Shown here: positions 49,101 to 61,276 of the stretch, one piece after another | Layout: every line of letters begins with the position of its first letter | Numbering within the stretch: position 1 is the first letter of the stretch | Origin: Hepsetus odoe | Lineage: Eukaryota > Chordata > Actinopteri > Characiformes > Hepsetidae | DNA length: 64,000 bases | Assembly: GCA_017165825.1 (NCBI GenBank) | Contig: CM029387.1 | Coordinates: forward strand, 11,060,535-11,124,534 | Direction of reading: 5' to 3' | Notes under the pieces: model-generated | Told to the model about the DNA's origin: nothing | Database searches by the model: none | What the model saw: only the letters and a program-made list of their open reading frames with translations | Translations under genes and position numbers: made by a program

Positions 49101-51386
49101 CAGGAAATGGAAGTTGCTCTGGATAAGAGTGTCTGCTAAATGCTGTAAATGTAAATATGCAGAATATTAAGAAGACTGACTAATTTTAAAGGGAAGTCAA
49201 TGTAACATTTCTCTTGATGATCTAAATGCACAAAACTTAACAGAATTCTCAAGAGCCATTGACAGTGATTTTTAACAGATGACAGATGTTTCATTTATGT
49301 ACAATTGGAAGTATGTTTACATTTTGGAATAAATCTTTTTTGTGTTTTGTGATGGTTTAAACAAAGCTGATTAATTGGTTTTTGTTGCACTTTTTCTCTA
49401 TGCATCTTCTTTCTCAAAAGTCTTTGGTGCGGGAACCATTGAGTAAGCGGCGTGCTCTCTTGCGGGATAGTTTTGTGGAGAAGGAGGGAGAGTTTGTCTT
49501 TGCACGTTCTATTGACTCTGATAACACAGAGACTATCGCTGAGTTCTTGGAGCAGTCTGTACGAGGTGTGTGTTTTTGTGTGAAGAGGGTTATGGTAAAT
49601 ATTTATATAACAGACTTGTATACAGAGCACTTTTTATACATTTAGATGCAGCATTGCACAATTAAAACAATGATGTAACTTTTACATAATGACACAAGGA
49701 AATTAATGGATAATAAAATATATAAACAGTAAAATAGAGTATTTTAAATAGTATTATTTTTGAGGAAATAATGGTTAATTGGTTAAATAACAATAGCAAT
49801 AATAGTTTTTAGCTTTAATTATTTTTTTTTGTATTTGCCTAACAATATTCACTGACCGTATGTTTCAAAGCTTTGGTGCATAATGCTTAAAGCCTGCTTC
49901 TACAGTCTTTTTATGCTTAATTTTAGTAAATTTCAAAAATTACACCCAAATAGAACAATGAATTTTATTGTAAAGGCTAACACACAAAATATGTCTAGTA
50001 TTCTTATTATTAATGACTTTGAATATGTTGTAAGTAGGGATTTCTCTTGATTTCAGACTCTTGTGAAGGTTTGATGGTAAAGACTCTGGAGAAAGATGCC
50101 ACTTATGAAATAGCCAAACGCTCTCACAACTGGCTTAAGGTGACTTTCTCTCACATGTACACGCAACACTGTTGTTCCTGGTTTTTGTTCTCTTTAGTTT
50201 TGTTTTTCTTTTTCTTTTTGTTAAATTTTTTTTTTTTTTCCCCTTTTGCATGTTCTTTAGCTGAAGAAAGATTATCTGGAGGGTGTGGGGGACACAATGG
50301 ATCTGTGTGTAATTGGTGCTTACCTGGGGAAGGGAAAGCGCGCCGGCAGCTATGGAGGATTCCTGCTCGCTTGCTATGATGAAGAAAACGAGGAGTTTCA
50401 GGCTGTTTGTAAGGTAGAAGGATTTTGTTGCAGGATTTTGACAAACAGCATGTAGAACAATAACCAAAATAAATGGATCTAAATAGTATTTTTGGTTGGT
50501 GTTTGTAGATAGGAACAGGCTTCAAGGATGAAGATTTAGAGCAGCATTACAATTTCTTAAAGGTAAAAGATTTAGTTCAATTGATTGTCTTATCAAAGTT
50601 TTATTTATTTATTTTAAGAATGTATGTGTAAATTCATACAGACATTAACATTAAAAATTCTGCTTTTTAGGAGCATACTCTCTCTAAACCCCGGCCTTAT
50701 TACAGAGTGGATCAATCAGCAGAGCCCGATGTTTGGTTGGATGCTGTACAAGTGTGGGAAGTGAAATGTGCTGACTTATCACTGTCTCCGGTGTACAAGG
50801 CAGCAATGGGATTGGTCAGTATAGCTGCCAGCACAACTCAACTCCCTAACCATTAGGCTACCACTGCCCTGAATTTCAATGAGTTTTGCTTTCTGCAAAA
50901 TGGTTTTCATTATTCCCTTACCATTTACCATGCTGATCCAATGATCCAGCATGGTGGCCTAAAAAAAGCTTGGCAACAGTATGTAAGAGATGGTTTGTGT
51001 GAAGTATTGCATCAACTGATTTCACTTGAAATGCATTTCCCACTTTTACCACTAGGTGGATCCAGAGAAAGGGATTTCTCTTCGCTTTCCACGATTCCTA
51101 CACATCAGAGATGATAAAAAACCAGAAGATGCTACTACTGGAGCACAGGTAAGAGATATATGTGGACCTGTGTGTCCTGGCATAATAACATACAAAACAC
51201 TACAGCTTTAGAGCTTTAAATAGGTCTGCAACTTCAAGCAGACTGACTTCTGTCAGAATTCACCCAATCCAAGCCTCTACCAGCTGAGGACCAAATAAAT
51301 TCACATTAGACATGGAGTGCCATCATGAGTTCTTGGCTGCACAAAATGGAGAAGATGTTAAATTTAATTTGAACTATAATGCGTTT

Positions 51387-51432
<46 letters not shown>

Positions 51433-51491
51433 ATGTGTGTGTGTGTGTGTATATGTATATATATATATATATATGTGTGTGTGTATATATA

Positions 51492-51535
<44 letters not shown>

Positions 51536-52548
51536 AATATAAAATTTTCTTTTTATATTGAGGACAAAAATGAAAGTGTATTTCTATCTTGATGGCCTTG
51601 TGTACCTTGCTGTCAACCAGGAAAATGTATGAAAAAAGGGTGTAAAAGGAGGTAGAAGAACTACAACAAAGTAAAATGTGGCAAAAATCAAAGAATGGGC
51701 ACAACCTGAATATGAAATTTAGCCTGATGTTGGCATATAGATAGAGTTTAATATAAAAATAGTTTTGACAAAGGGATCCATGGAAGCAGTTTCGAATATT
51801 GCACAGGAACTAGATAACACAGCTTACACAGAATGAAGAGTTTTAAATAGCGCCAGTAGAAAAGGCATCTGGTCAAAACAAAGGCAAATAATCATGCACT
51901 GACTGGATGCATAGGACTTAGGCTACGTGAGGTGGTAACTAGCAACGATGGAATTATGAACAGTAGAGTGCAAGGATGCACTGGCAAGGGTGAATTACTG
52001 AAACAAGTAAAATGTAGCGCTCATACACTGCCTATGGAAATGTTTTTGTCATGACCACTGGTTCCCTGCGAGTGGATGTGTTTGGTAGAACTTTGACAGA
52101 ACTGTGACTTTGTGTTGCAGATCTGTTCTGCTTCATGTCTTCTTAGTAAACAAATCATCACTGTTCATATTGGTGCATCTTAGTAAAGCTAACAGAGCCT
52201 AACACAGATGGCTACAGAAAATTTATATGAAATCTGCATAAATCATTCAGCATGTACAGCATTCAGAGGTAGTATACGAACATATTCAGGTTTCTGGCTT
52301 TTGCATTTAAATGGTGTTTGAATGGACCTCAGTGAATTGTTTTGGACTTTTCAGGATTGAAAGTGCATGCCCCTGAAGTATGAATTAGTTTTTCTATTCA
52401 ACAAAAAAAAATCAATTTCTTGTGCTCTCTCTCTCTCTCATTCTGTGTCTTGGTCCCCCCCCTTCTGTTTTAGATTGCAGATCTCTATAAAAAGCAGCAG
52501 CAGATTCAGAATCAAGGGGAAAAAGCGGACCTGGAGGATTACTACTGA
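38223..52548 (+). CDS. lig1: lig1, ATP-dependent DNA ligase 1, 27 coding exons
   Basis: Exons: 38223-38239, 38895-38957, 39283-39457, 39648-39816, 39940-40077, 40353-40640, 40732-40843, 41061-41156, 41303-41359, 41736-41794, 43838-43951, 44172-44338, 44457-44533, 45255-45346, 45490-45589, 45850-45935, 46035-46150, 46442-46537, 46946-47056, 48742-48813, 49421-49565, 50057-50139, 50261-50413, 50509-50562, 50671-50814, 51056-51148, 52474-52548. Phases agree; 983 residues (human 919). The enzyme seals Okazaki fragments and repair nicks in the nucleus. The N-terminus MQRSIASFF is the PCNA-binding PIP box. A Thr-Pro-rich linker, basic NLS (PKRKTGARKHFPKRK) and long acidic region follow. The DNA-binding domain starts about LRNIETLSNLLRS. 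The adenylation domain has catalytic Lys635 in EYKYDGER, then IFSRNQEDN, CVYAFDLLYLNGE, EGLMVKT and WLKLKKDYL. The OB-fold has GAYLGKGKRAGSYGG and WEVKCADLSLSP. It ends ADLEDYY. An 18-nt candidate microexon lies at 48307-48324. Poly(A) signal AATAAA at 52687. Confidence 0.97.
39537..39580. repeat. (AT)n microsatellite in lig1 intron 3
   Basis: About 21 AT units between exons 39283-39457 and 39648-39816. Confidence 0.93.
40157..40193. repeat. (TG)n microsatellite in a lig1 intron
   Basis: About 17 TG units in the intron after exon 39940-40077. Confidence 0.93.
41795..43837 (+). other. lig1 long intron (between exons 10 and 11)
   Basis: 2.04 kb of AT-rich sequence with a long interrupted T-run (about 43463-43504). 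No gene or recognisable transposon is seen. Confidence 0.6.
48307..48324 (+). other. lig1: Candidate 18-nt in-frame microexon in lig1
   Basis: A pyrimidine-rich acceptor (TTCTTTTTCTCCAG) is followed by 18 bases encoding EQQFSL and a good donor (G|GTAAGA). The flanking lig1 exons end and start in phase 0 (...TRKRK | DVDASE...), so inclusion would add six residues without a frameshift. Human LIG1 has no such insertion at this junction. Transcript data are needed to establish use. Confidence 0.4.
48951..49157 (+). mobile_element. tRNA-Glu-like SINE, copy 3
   Basis: GTTGTCTAGTGGTAGAATAC head, CAGTTTCTAATCCC diverged B box, CTCCTTAACCCTAAGTTGCT middle, GATAAGAGTGTCTGCTAAAT tail. It lies in the lig1 intron before exon 49421-49565. 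Confidence 0.85.
51394..51535. repeat. Compound (AT)n/(GT)n array in lig1 intron 26
   Basis: About 140 bases of alternating purine-pyrimidine: AT blocks broken by GTGTGT blocks, in the last lig1 intron. Confidence 0.92.
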
Positions 52549-52686
52549 TCAACCCACTCTTTGGCTCTTGCTTGCCATCGCAAGCTGTTCTGAGTTCAGT
52601 ACAATTAATATAACTTGAATTTCTGTTCTGTCTCAGGATTGTTAATGAAAATGACAGCTGTAAATAGGCTTTGAAATGAGAATTCA

Positions 52687-52692
52687 AATAAA
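52687..52692 (+). terminator. lig1: lig1 polyadenylation signal
   Basis: AATAAA 139 bases after the stop codon. A second AATAAA follows within 20 bases (near 52702). This gives a short 3' UTR. Confidence 0.7.
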
Positions 52693-52719
52693 AATGTCTT
52701 TAATAAATGGGTATGTATG

Positions 52720-53629
52720 TGTTGACATATGTATGTGTTTCTGCATTTAGTGGGTCCTTGAAGACCCACTAAAATCTATAAAGGTCTTATGAGGGCATTT
52801 TGAAATTCTGCCTGAAGGGGAAAAAATGTTAAAAGGTATTTACTTGTTTTTCCACATGTAATATATTCACACATTCCTTAAGGATATGTAAACCTCTCAT
52901 GCGGTCCATTCACAGAGGGGGTTGCTTAAGTGGTGATGTACTTGAGATGAGGTGGTTTTGTTGTAGTGCTCATTTATGGTTTTAGAGAATTTTTGGGAGA
53001 GGGATTGAGAGAAGATTTTTGGATTGGGAGAATTTTGCTCCTAAAATGCCATTTATAGGTCCACTCCACCTTTTACTTTACTTACTTTAAAGGTTAACCT
53101 AGCAGAAAGGATGTGATGTGTTACTGCCAAATGGGTATGTACTGGGTGCTGTACAAAACACAGCATCCACCTAAATATAGTATGTCCACACCCGGAGTGT
53201 AAAAGTCAATATGCTGCAGCTGCAAATAGATTAGCTTCTGCAAGATGTAAATGGAAACATCTTAAAACTACCATGAACTCCTTAAAGATATGCAAATTGC
53301 AGGTTTTGTGATGACCCTTAAAGATGAGTGACTGATAATGTCAGATGAGAGAAAAGACAAAGCTGACAGCAGTTTAACAGTTTGATGCAGAGGTTGTTAA
53401 CTCATCTTTACATCAAATGTCAACAAAATGTCATTGAGCCAGGGGTAGCCAAATTTGCAAAAATGTATTGAAAACAGCCTTTTGGAGGCCAAGCAGCTGA
53501 ACTGAGGTACATGGACTCTATGGGCTCTGTTTTTAGGAGGCATGAAAATGTCACCACCACCAGTGGCTCAGAAATCAGCAGAACTGTGTTCAGGCTGGCA
53601 ACTATTTGCCTTAAACATCTCATTTCCGA
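52720..53629. other. Intergenic after lig1
   Basis: No gene or repeat identified. Open frames here show no recognisable domain. Confidence 0.5.
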
Positions 53630-54960
53630 GGGGTGTGCAAGTCAGTGTGTGTTTTTTTTTGTGCTGGTCCCAAGCCCAGATAAATGGAGGGTTATGTCAA
53701 GGAGAGCATCCAGTGTAAAAGATTTGCCAAATCAATACCTGGACAACGAGATTTCCATACCGAATTGGTCAAGGTCCGATTAACAATGACTGCCAACAGT
53801 GTGGGTGAAAATTGGGTTATTGTTAGCCAAATTTTGTGTGTACAAGAGACTAGATGGAAGGGCAGTAAGGCCAGGTGTATTTGAGGAGGGTTTAAATAGT
53901 TTCACCATGTTGTAGATGGAAAGAGGAATGGAGCAGGTGTAGAGTGTACCCAGAGGAAAGAGAGTGGTGATTTACTGGAATTCAGGCAAGAGTTAACAAA
54001 GGAACTGGCAGATAATGAATAGTTACCAGATTGCTGGGTGATAACTGCAAAAGTGGTAAGGGAGGTAGCTAGAAAGTTACTAGGTGTGACGCCTGGAAGG
54101 ATGAAGGAGAGGGAAACCTGGTGGAACTCAGACGTTCAGGGGTGTGTACAGAAGAAGACGCAGGTGAAGGAGAAATGTCAGATGAAGAAACTAATGCAAG
54201 GGCATGAGCTGCAGGGTGCAGAAAGAGGTAGTGAAGTCTAAAGAAATGGTATATGATAAATTGTATGATAACAAATTAGAAAGATGGAAGTAAGGGCCGG
54301 TGATGAAGAGGATGAAGAAAAAAAGACTGTTCATCCAGTTGACATACCTATGGAGGTGTTTAGATTGCAGTTGGGTTTCTAACCAGATTGTTTAACAGAA
54401 TATTCAAGTAAGGATGCCTGAGTGGAGACAAAGTGCTTGGAATGAAATTCAGTAGTACTAAGACTAATACTTGAGTCTAAATGAAAGGGAGGACAGTGTA
54501 AAGGGTAGGATGTAAGGAGCAGAGCAAAGATCAAAGGTGGAGGAGGCTAAATACTTGGTGTAAACAGTCCCGAGTAATAGTGAGGGTGGAAGAGAGGTGA
54601 AGAAGAGAGTGCAAGCAGGTTGGAATGGCTGAGTGGCAGTAGTGAACTGAGAGAGGTGGGTACCAGCAAAAATGAAAGGAAATATTTACAGATGGTAGCT
54701 AGACCAGCAATGCTATATGGGTTAGAGATGGTGGTGCTGACGAAAAGACAGAAGAGTCAGAGAAGTAAGATTGTGTTGATTTGGACATGCACAGAGGAGA
54801 GATGAGGAGTATATTGGAAGAAGAATGTTGAGGCTGCAGCTGCCTGGCAGGAGGAGAGGAAGACTAAAGAGGAGGTGGTGGGGGAGAACAAGCAAATGGT
54901 CAGTGTGAAAGAGAAATAGCAATGGGAAAGAAGCAGGAGAAGACGAAATAAGACCTGATT
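53630..54960 (+). mobile_element. Decayed RTE-clade LINE
   Basis: Plus-strand scraps in RTE order: VSQILCVQETRWKGSKAR (endonuclease region), ARKLLGVTPGRMKERETWWN, ARPAMLYGLEMVVLTKRQK (late RT), then the GHAQRRDEEYI-type C-terminus at about 54780-54850. Large internal deletions and many stops make it an old copy. Confidence 0.8.
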
Positions 54961-57029
54961 CAATTGTAGTTGCACCAGGTCAGATTGACCCAATTGATCA
55001 GGCTTTGGTATTGGATTTTATTTTAATGTTTTAGATTTTAGATTTTTTTTTTTCCATTTCACAAAATTGGCCTAATTTTCACCAAACTTGGCACATGTAT
55101 TTTTACCAAGGCTCACATAATTTATTTAAATTGTATTTTTTTCCAAAATAGGTTTTCTGTCAGTACTAGTAAACACCGGTGGCTAATCTGCCAAACATTA
55201 AGTTATGTCATAATTCAATGATGGTTAGATGTAATAAACCAGACTTTCAACCTAGACTGTGGTGGAATTGTCATTTTTGTAATCACTGTAGGATTCTTTT
55301 TTTTTCAGCCCTATACATATCAGGCAAAAATGTTACATTTTGGACATTGATAATTAACTGCAATATGCCTGCTAACAACCAGACAATATATGGATAAATA
55401 GCTGCTTTACATATGGGATGTTGTCTTTCTGATTGTTCACAGTGAGCCACAATGGGAATATCTTTCCCTGAAGTGTCACTTCCACACTACCAAATCCCAC
55501 TTTCCAAACAATCTGTGTGTTACATAAGTAATGCATAGTGAATAAAGTATGGCTTTATCAAAAGTGTAGTATTTCTGTATTACTGTCAACTTCACCAATA
55601 CTTCAGCCTGCTTAAACCTCTCACTGCTATCTAAAAAAAACAAGGATGAAGGGACGATGCTTGCTTGGTGTGTATTTTAGGTAAAATTATGATAAACCTT
55701 GCTCTGGCCTTTCTAGCCTGTATGTGCTATACTGTAGTCAGTGTGTGTGTTGAATAGAGAAGTGTGTAGGCCTTCCCTCAGGGCCTGTCTATGTGAGTGT
55801 GATGAAAAAGAAGAGAGAAGCAGCACTGTGCAAGTCTGAGTATGAAAATCAAATTATCCACCCTTTCTCCTTTCTTTCTTGCTGTCTCTCTTTTGTTCTT
55901 CCCTTCAATCTTTCCTTCCTCAAACAGCCTCTTTCTCTCTTCTCTCCCTTTTGCCCTGCATGCTTCTGTGTTAAAAAGTTGTTTGTAAAGCATACGTGCT
56001 GGCACTTCACATACCACACGCTGAAGCAATAATAAGAAAAAACATCAAAGTGGCTCCTTGTAATGAGGGATTTTTTAGGTTTATGTGTGAATGGCTTTGA
56101 AAAATTTAATTAAACTGAGCTAAGACTCAATATTCAGTAGAGTGTAAATTATTGAGCTCTAATTGAGGTTAATGGACTTGTAGAATGAGTTTAATGTGAG
56201 CTGAGCTCTTTGGATTTGTCACCTTTCACTTAAGCCTTATAAACGTAGGGCGACTTGCATACTGGCTCACACTTTGTTCGACTGACCAATCGACTGCCTT
56301 GATTTAACTCTTATGGTTCACCTGGACCTGTGGCCCTTAGGTACACATGCATTTGAGGCAGTTAGGGGGCAAAATTTTACATTTTGCTGCTGAAACGAGG
56401 CACACCTGACATTTGTACCCTTACTGGGACTTTGCTTGATTGCAAGACACTCCTAGAGAAGACAATTACACATAACTCTTACTCTTTGCATGTATGAATT
56501 ACATTTTTATCAGAAACAAATCAATTAAATTATGGAACAACTACACATTTAACCAATGTAACTAAAAAAAAGTGGTCCATTAATCAAAAATGACTTTCCA
56601 AAAAAATTTGTGTGCGTGTTTGTTTTCTCTCAGCATACATGAATTCACATTACCTGTGTGTAGGCTGGTGAATGAAAAGTCTTCTAGAGTCGTCTCCAAA
56701 GGCAGTTGTTATGTGTGTGTGTTAGAGAAAGAGAGAGACCATGCATTTCAACTAGCATCTTTGTGTCAGAGTGTGTATGGGTGTCTGAAAGAATATTTTT
56801 CCTCCAAGGGATTGTAATGATAGACTAGTCCAAGGTCGGAGGGAGAGAGTGTGTGAGTGACGGACTGATTTCCACAGAATTTTGCTCTTAGTACTCAAAC
56901 ACTCTCTGGAGAGAAATTACACCTTCTTTGTCATTTTCTCCCAGCATTGTGTAAAAACAATAAAAGCAGAAGAAAGCAAAAATTACCTTACATTTTCTCC
57001 CTAAATTGCCCTCTCTCTCCTCTCCTGCT

Positions 57030-57031
<2 letters not shown>
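54961..57031. other. Intergenic, AT-rich
   Basis: No supported gene or identified transposon; pyrimidine-rich stretches near 55860-55950. Confidence 0.5.

Positions 57032-57084
<53 letters not shown>
57032..57084. repeat. (CT)n microsatellite
   Basis: About 26 CT units. Open frames over it encode only Ser-Leu repeats. Confidence 0.95.
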
Positions 57085-57087
<3 letters not shown>

Positions 57088-58149
57088 CATCACTCCTACA
57101 CTAGTGCAGCGTTTGCTGAGCACAATAACTTGTCTTTCAAAGCAGAACAATGGCTTTTCTCCTCTTTCGCCTTTTCTTCCCCCATTCCTTCATCTCTCTC
57201 TCCATCCCTCGCTCCGTGCTCTCTGTGACATCCCTGCCATGTGAGGGAGAGAGTGATGAGGAGAGGGAGAGACAGATAGGTTCTTTGTCCTCGAACGACC
57301 CAGCTGAATGTCAGTGCTATAGTTAGGCGTGTGTGTTTTGTACAGACACACACACACTCACACACACAAAACTGTCGGTGTTTTGCAGCAACCCCTGACT
57401 TTTTGGAGTTTGATGATGTCAGCTCTGCTCAACCACACTAATAACTCTTGGGAAACAGTTGTGTTGATGTGTGTGGATAAATGTGCATGTAAACATTTTT
57501 ATGTGTGTGTGAGAGAGTGTGAACATATTGTTACCTACTAGTTGCTCTATGCGTGTGTGTCCTTTTCAATATTGTTGTGAAGCACACTCTGATTGGCCCA
57601 CATAGCTTACCCAAAATGCAGAGTGCTCAAATGTTCATCCATGGGGTGTGGGGGTGTGGGTGTGTGTGCATGCATGCATGCATGCGTGCGTGCGTGTGTG
57701 CGTGTGTGTGTTTGTGTGTTCTTGGGCACTCCATTGTATCTCTTGGTGTTGATTTGCTGCCTGGTTCTGTGATACAACTGCCTTCCTAGTTCAGTGTCTA
57801 CTGTCACAGACGCTGTTCAGTGTCTACACTGCTTTCTGCATATAAATACACTGTTCATTACTCTGATTACTGCAGGTCTGCATATGCACTCCACTCTGTC
57901 TAGACCTGCACTGGGACAGGTGCTGGCGCACACAGGTCTGGAAGGAGCATGGTCAACATAAATGAAGCCCATGTCAATCGGGCCTCTTCTTTTATGGCTC
58001 AGTGATGTATGGTATTGCATTTTTTGCCACTGCAAGCCAGTGTACCCTTCATGTCCAATAGTATCCCTTCTAATGGAATATCCACTGCTGACACTGCTGC
58101 ACTGGTGTTCACAAATAGTAAAATCTCCATAAAAAAGCACTGCTAATAG
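57085..58149. other. Intergenic
   Basis: GT/GCAT-rich low-complexity sequence at 57640-57720 (TGCATGCATGCATGCGTGCG). Nothing else is recognised. Confidence 0.5.
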
Positions 58150-58845
58150 AACAGGATTTCCTACAGCAGTGGCATGTGAGATGAAGCCACCATTCCCACT
58201 GAAGTGTCAGAAGGGTATAAAAACCCCAAGCACTGACGTGTGGAGCAGTGACATGTGCTCTTTGGATTGGTGGAACTCAATACCAATGAGATGAGTTGGA
58301 GTGGGTTTTTGTTCCAGCACATATGAGTACCGCATCTCTAATACTTTTTTGGGGGAATGCAATCAAAACCTCACTGCAATGTCCCAGGATTTACTGTAAA
58401 GATGGGGTGGTGGTGGATGGTCTAGTGGTAGGATACTTGCCTATGGGCCAAAAGGTCACGGGTTCTAATCCCACCTGTGTTTGCGATGGGCCTGTCTAGG
58501 GTGTTTCTCTGCCTTTTTATGGGGTGGTGGTGGTCTAGTGTTAGGACATTTGCCTATGGACCTATGGAACAAGACCAAGAGGTTGCATGTTTGAATCCTA
58601 CCTCCTGCACTGCCACCATTGGGTTCCTGAGCAAGACCCTTAACCCTGAGTTGTTACTGTCCCTGTAATCTGGAACTGGAAGTTGCTATGGATAAGAGCG
58701 CCTGCTAAATGCCATAAATGTAAATGTAAAGCTTTCTTTGAAGAGAAGGCTGTTACTGCAGCAAATGGGAGAGAAACTATCATGTGAACGGGGTCATGAT
58801 TTCAGGAGAAATATTGGAAGAGCAGGTGTCTACAAATTTACAAAT
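58150..58845 (+). mobile_element. Fish DNA-transposon remnant interrupted by SINEs
   Basis: The left part (to about 58401) has GAGATGAGTTGGAGTGGGTT, then TTTTTTGGGGGAATGCAATC and TCCCAGGATTTACTG. The right part (from 58726) has GAAGAGAAGGCTGTTACTGC, then TATTGGAAGAGCAGGTGTCT. Together they follow the order of a common non-autonomous fish DNA transposon end. The superfamily is not certain. Confidence 0.6.
58402..58725 (+). mobile_element. Tandem SINE insert (chimeric head plus full copy 4)
   Basis: Two units in the same orientation. 58402-58520 has the tRNA-like head (GGTCTAGTGGTAGGATACTT, GGGTTCTAATCCC) joined to GGGCCTGTCTAGGGTGTTTC, a piece of a different repeat. 58521-58725 is a full-length family member with head, CTGAGCAAGACCCTTAACCC middle and TAAATG tail. 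GTAAAG flanks the whole insert at 58396-58401 and 58726-58731. Confidence 0.82.
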
Positions 58846-59519
58846 GTACTGAATACACTACAGTAAAAAAGTACAGACTTATAGTGTGCTAAATGTATTA
58901 TTATAACTGAAGAGTTAACGATCATTATCTTAGTATATATTACTAAGCCCCCCCTTCTCTGTGTGTGTCCTTATCTCAACCCCTCTATTTATAGTTGCTG
59001 TTGCTGTTCTCTTTTGCTTCATTTTGTCCATTCTACTGGAAAAGGAGGAGTGGGTTAGCGACCGGGGGATGAAAGAATGCAAAGCTTTGTCTAGAGAGTG
59101 AGGGAGATAGAGGTTTCTTGCTCTCTTTTGCTCCCTGTATTGTTTTGACTGGCAGACGTCAGCAGAGGAGAGGAATCTGGAGAGAGGGGAGAGATAGAGG
59201 GATGAAGAAAGAAGAGTCTGTTTCATCCTTTGTTCTTGTGCTGGTGAAAGGGCAAAGAGAAGAGGAATGGGGTGGGGTCAGGAGGTGACTTCTCTCTCTC
59301 ACTCTCTCTCGCTCACTCAGACAGTTGATAACATCAGAATTCATTACTCTCTGCTTTAGACCGATGCTGTTTGTCAAATGATACTATGTTATTAACGGGA
59401 TTCTACAAAGACTTCACTTAAAGACATTTACTTTAAATAAACATATTTAAAATTCTCTTAACGGCTTTATATGTTGTGACTCAAGTGCCTATCAAATGTC
59501 AGACTTACTAGAGAAACTG
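58846..59519. other. Intergenic
   Basis: No gene seen; GA/CT-rich low-complexity sequence around 59290-59320. Confidence 0.5.
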
Positions 59520-59960
59520 ACAAAATCAGTTGCAAAAGTTTGACTATAGTAATGCTCTTCTCACTGAGCTCCCTATAAAAGACTACTAGTTTTAGCTTTC
59601 ATAGCTCATTCACAGTGCTGCTTAGTTCTAATAAAAAATAAGAAAATAGAGCAGATCACTCCTGTTCTTAAACTGGCTTTCAATCATATTCACAATGTTA
59701 AAGTCACTCAATGATAGAGCTCTTAGTATGTCTCTGAAATGTCAGATTTATTTGTTCAGCAGGAGCTGATCAGCTAGTAGTGCTCCGATCTGAAACTAAA
59801 CTTGATTAAATGGCATTTAGCCATTTTGCCACCCACTGCCGGAACCAGCTCCCCATGGAGATCAAATCAGCCCAAAACTGTAACCATTTAAAAAATAGAA
59901 ATTTAAAACAGCCCTGTTTCCACTGCTTTTAGTATATCTTTCATCTTTGCACAAAATCAT
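59520..59960 (+). mobile_element. L2/Rex-type LINE fragment, decayed
   Basis: Interrupted plus-strand frames read LDYSNALLTELP (the LDYCNALL motif) and, near the end, FCHPLPEQLPMEIKSAQN, resembling the C-terminal W-LP-IR segment of L2-like proteins. Multiple stops. Confidence 0.65.
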
Positions 59961-61135
59961 GCACTTTTGTCTATGTTCCTTTTAATTTTAAATGTTGCTT
60001 CTATCCTTCAATTATACAAACAAAATGGCCTGTTTCACTTATTATTTTCTTATTTGGCTGACCCCACTGGCCGACTTCTTTAAAGTTAATATAATTATTT
60101 AGACCACATAACAAAACAACAACAAAAAAAATGAAAAAAGCATTTTCTCTTTTTCAGCCTGATTTCTGTTTGTGTAGTTTCACATGCATGCTTAGATCTG
60201 ATAATAAATGCTAGTTTCTCTCTTCAGTGGGGAAATTATATATATATATATATATATGTATAGATAGATATTCATCACAGATATTCACATTTTACACAAC
60301 AAATATGAAGTGAATAAATTATTTTTATTTTATATTTACATTTATGTAGCTATATAAGTGTATAACTGTGTATTGTTGGATCTTTCTAAATATATCTAGA
60401 CATACAGTGTGTTAAAGTACTCCTGGCACAGTAAAAAAAAAAAAGACACAGTAATTGTAAGAGTGTATGGAAAGTATTATTTTCATCGCGACTGGGATTT
60501 TATTATTTAAAAGGCTCACTCTATAATGGCTTTTACAACATAAAACGGCATGGATTAAAGATGAGTCTCGCTCTACTGGCACTGACATCAAGAGAGGAGA
60601 TATAATGATGTGTCAATTAAAACCATGCCGTACATATCCTCTCCCACTCACTGACTCACGTACACACACACACACACACACACACACGTGCCTGACTTTA
60701 CACTGGCCCAGACTCATTTAACTAAGCCTTTTGATCTGTCCCTTTTTAGCCTTTTTAAATTGTGGTCTTGTCTTGTCAAATGTACATCATTTTTTTATTA
60801 AAAGGGAGAGAATGAAAGAGAGAGAGAGGTTTCTTAAGGTTGTCCTCTACAATATAGTGTCTTTGCAGTGCTACTGTATGAGCTTTTTGTTTGAAAAGGA
60901 GTTGATGGACAGAGAAAGAGAGAAAATCAGCTGTAATCAGGCCAAGCAAGGGGTGAGAAAAAGAGAGAGAGAGAGAGAGAGATGGATGGATGAAGAAAAG
61001 AAGACAGAAAATGGTACTAACACAGGGTCTGGCTTAGGGGTGGAGAGAGAGGGCGAGGGAGGAGAGTGATAGATGGAGAAATGAAAGAAACAATAAAGTG
61101 GTCCTAGGGCAGGGCCTGCTCAGGGGTGTGGTTGG
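59961..61135. other. Intergenic, upstream of mpz
   Basis: AT-rich with (TA)n at 60237-60257 and (CA)n at 60662-60686. It becomes purine-rich (GAGAGA) at 60780-61080 just before the mpz promoter. No gene seen. Confidence 0.5.
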
Positions 61136-61143
61136 GTATAAAC
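61136..61143 (+). promoter_or_regulatory. mpz: TATA-like box of mpz
   Basis: GGGTATAAACTGCG lies about 140 bases upstream of the mpz start codon, after a GGGGTGTGGTTGG stretch that is loosely Egr-like. Mammalian MPZ is driven by SOX10 and EGR2. The assignment here rests only on position and sequence. Confidence 0.5.
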
Positions 61144-61276
61144 TGCGTCCACTCATCCGCATGCCCCTCGACCTCATTCCCTCAATCCCTACATTTCTCT
61201 TCTACTCTCTTTATCCCTTGCTTTTTTGGTCTCTGCTCATCCACAAGTTGCCCGGCGGGAACGTCAGACGGAAGCC

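Noticed and set aside
50047..50379. Open frame reading through a lig1 exon-intron boundary
   Set aside because: It contains lig1 exon 50057-50139, but the rest is intron and a shifted frame of exon 50261-50413; the spliced model keeps ligase motifs in frame.
57817..58140. 107-residue minus-strand open frame
   Set aside because: No recognisable family and it borders repeat-derived DNA; not supported as a gene.
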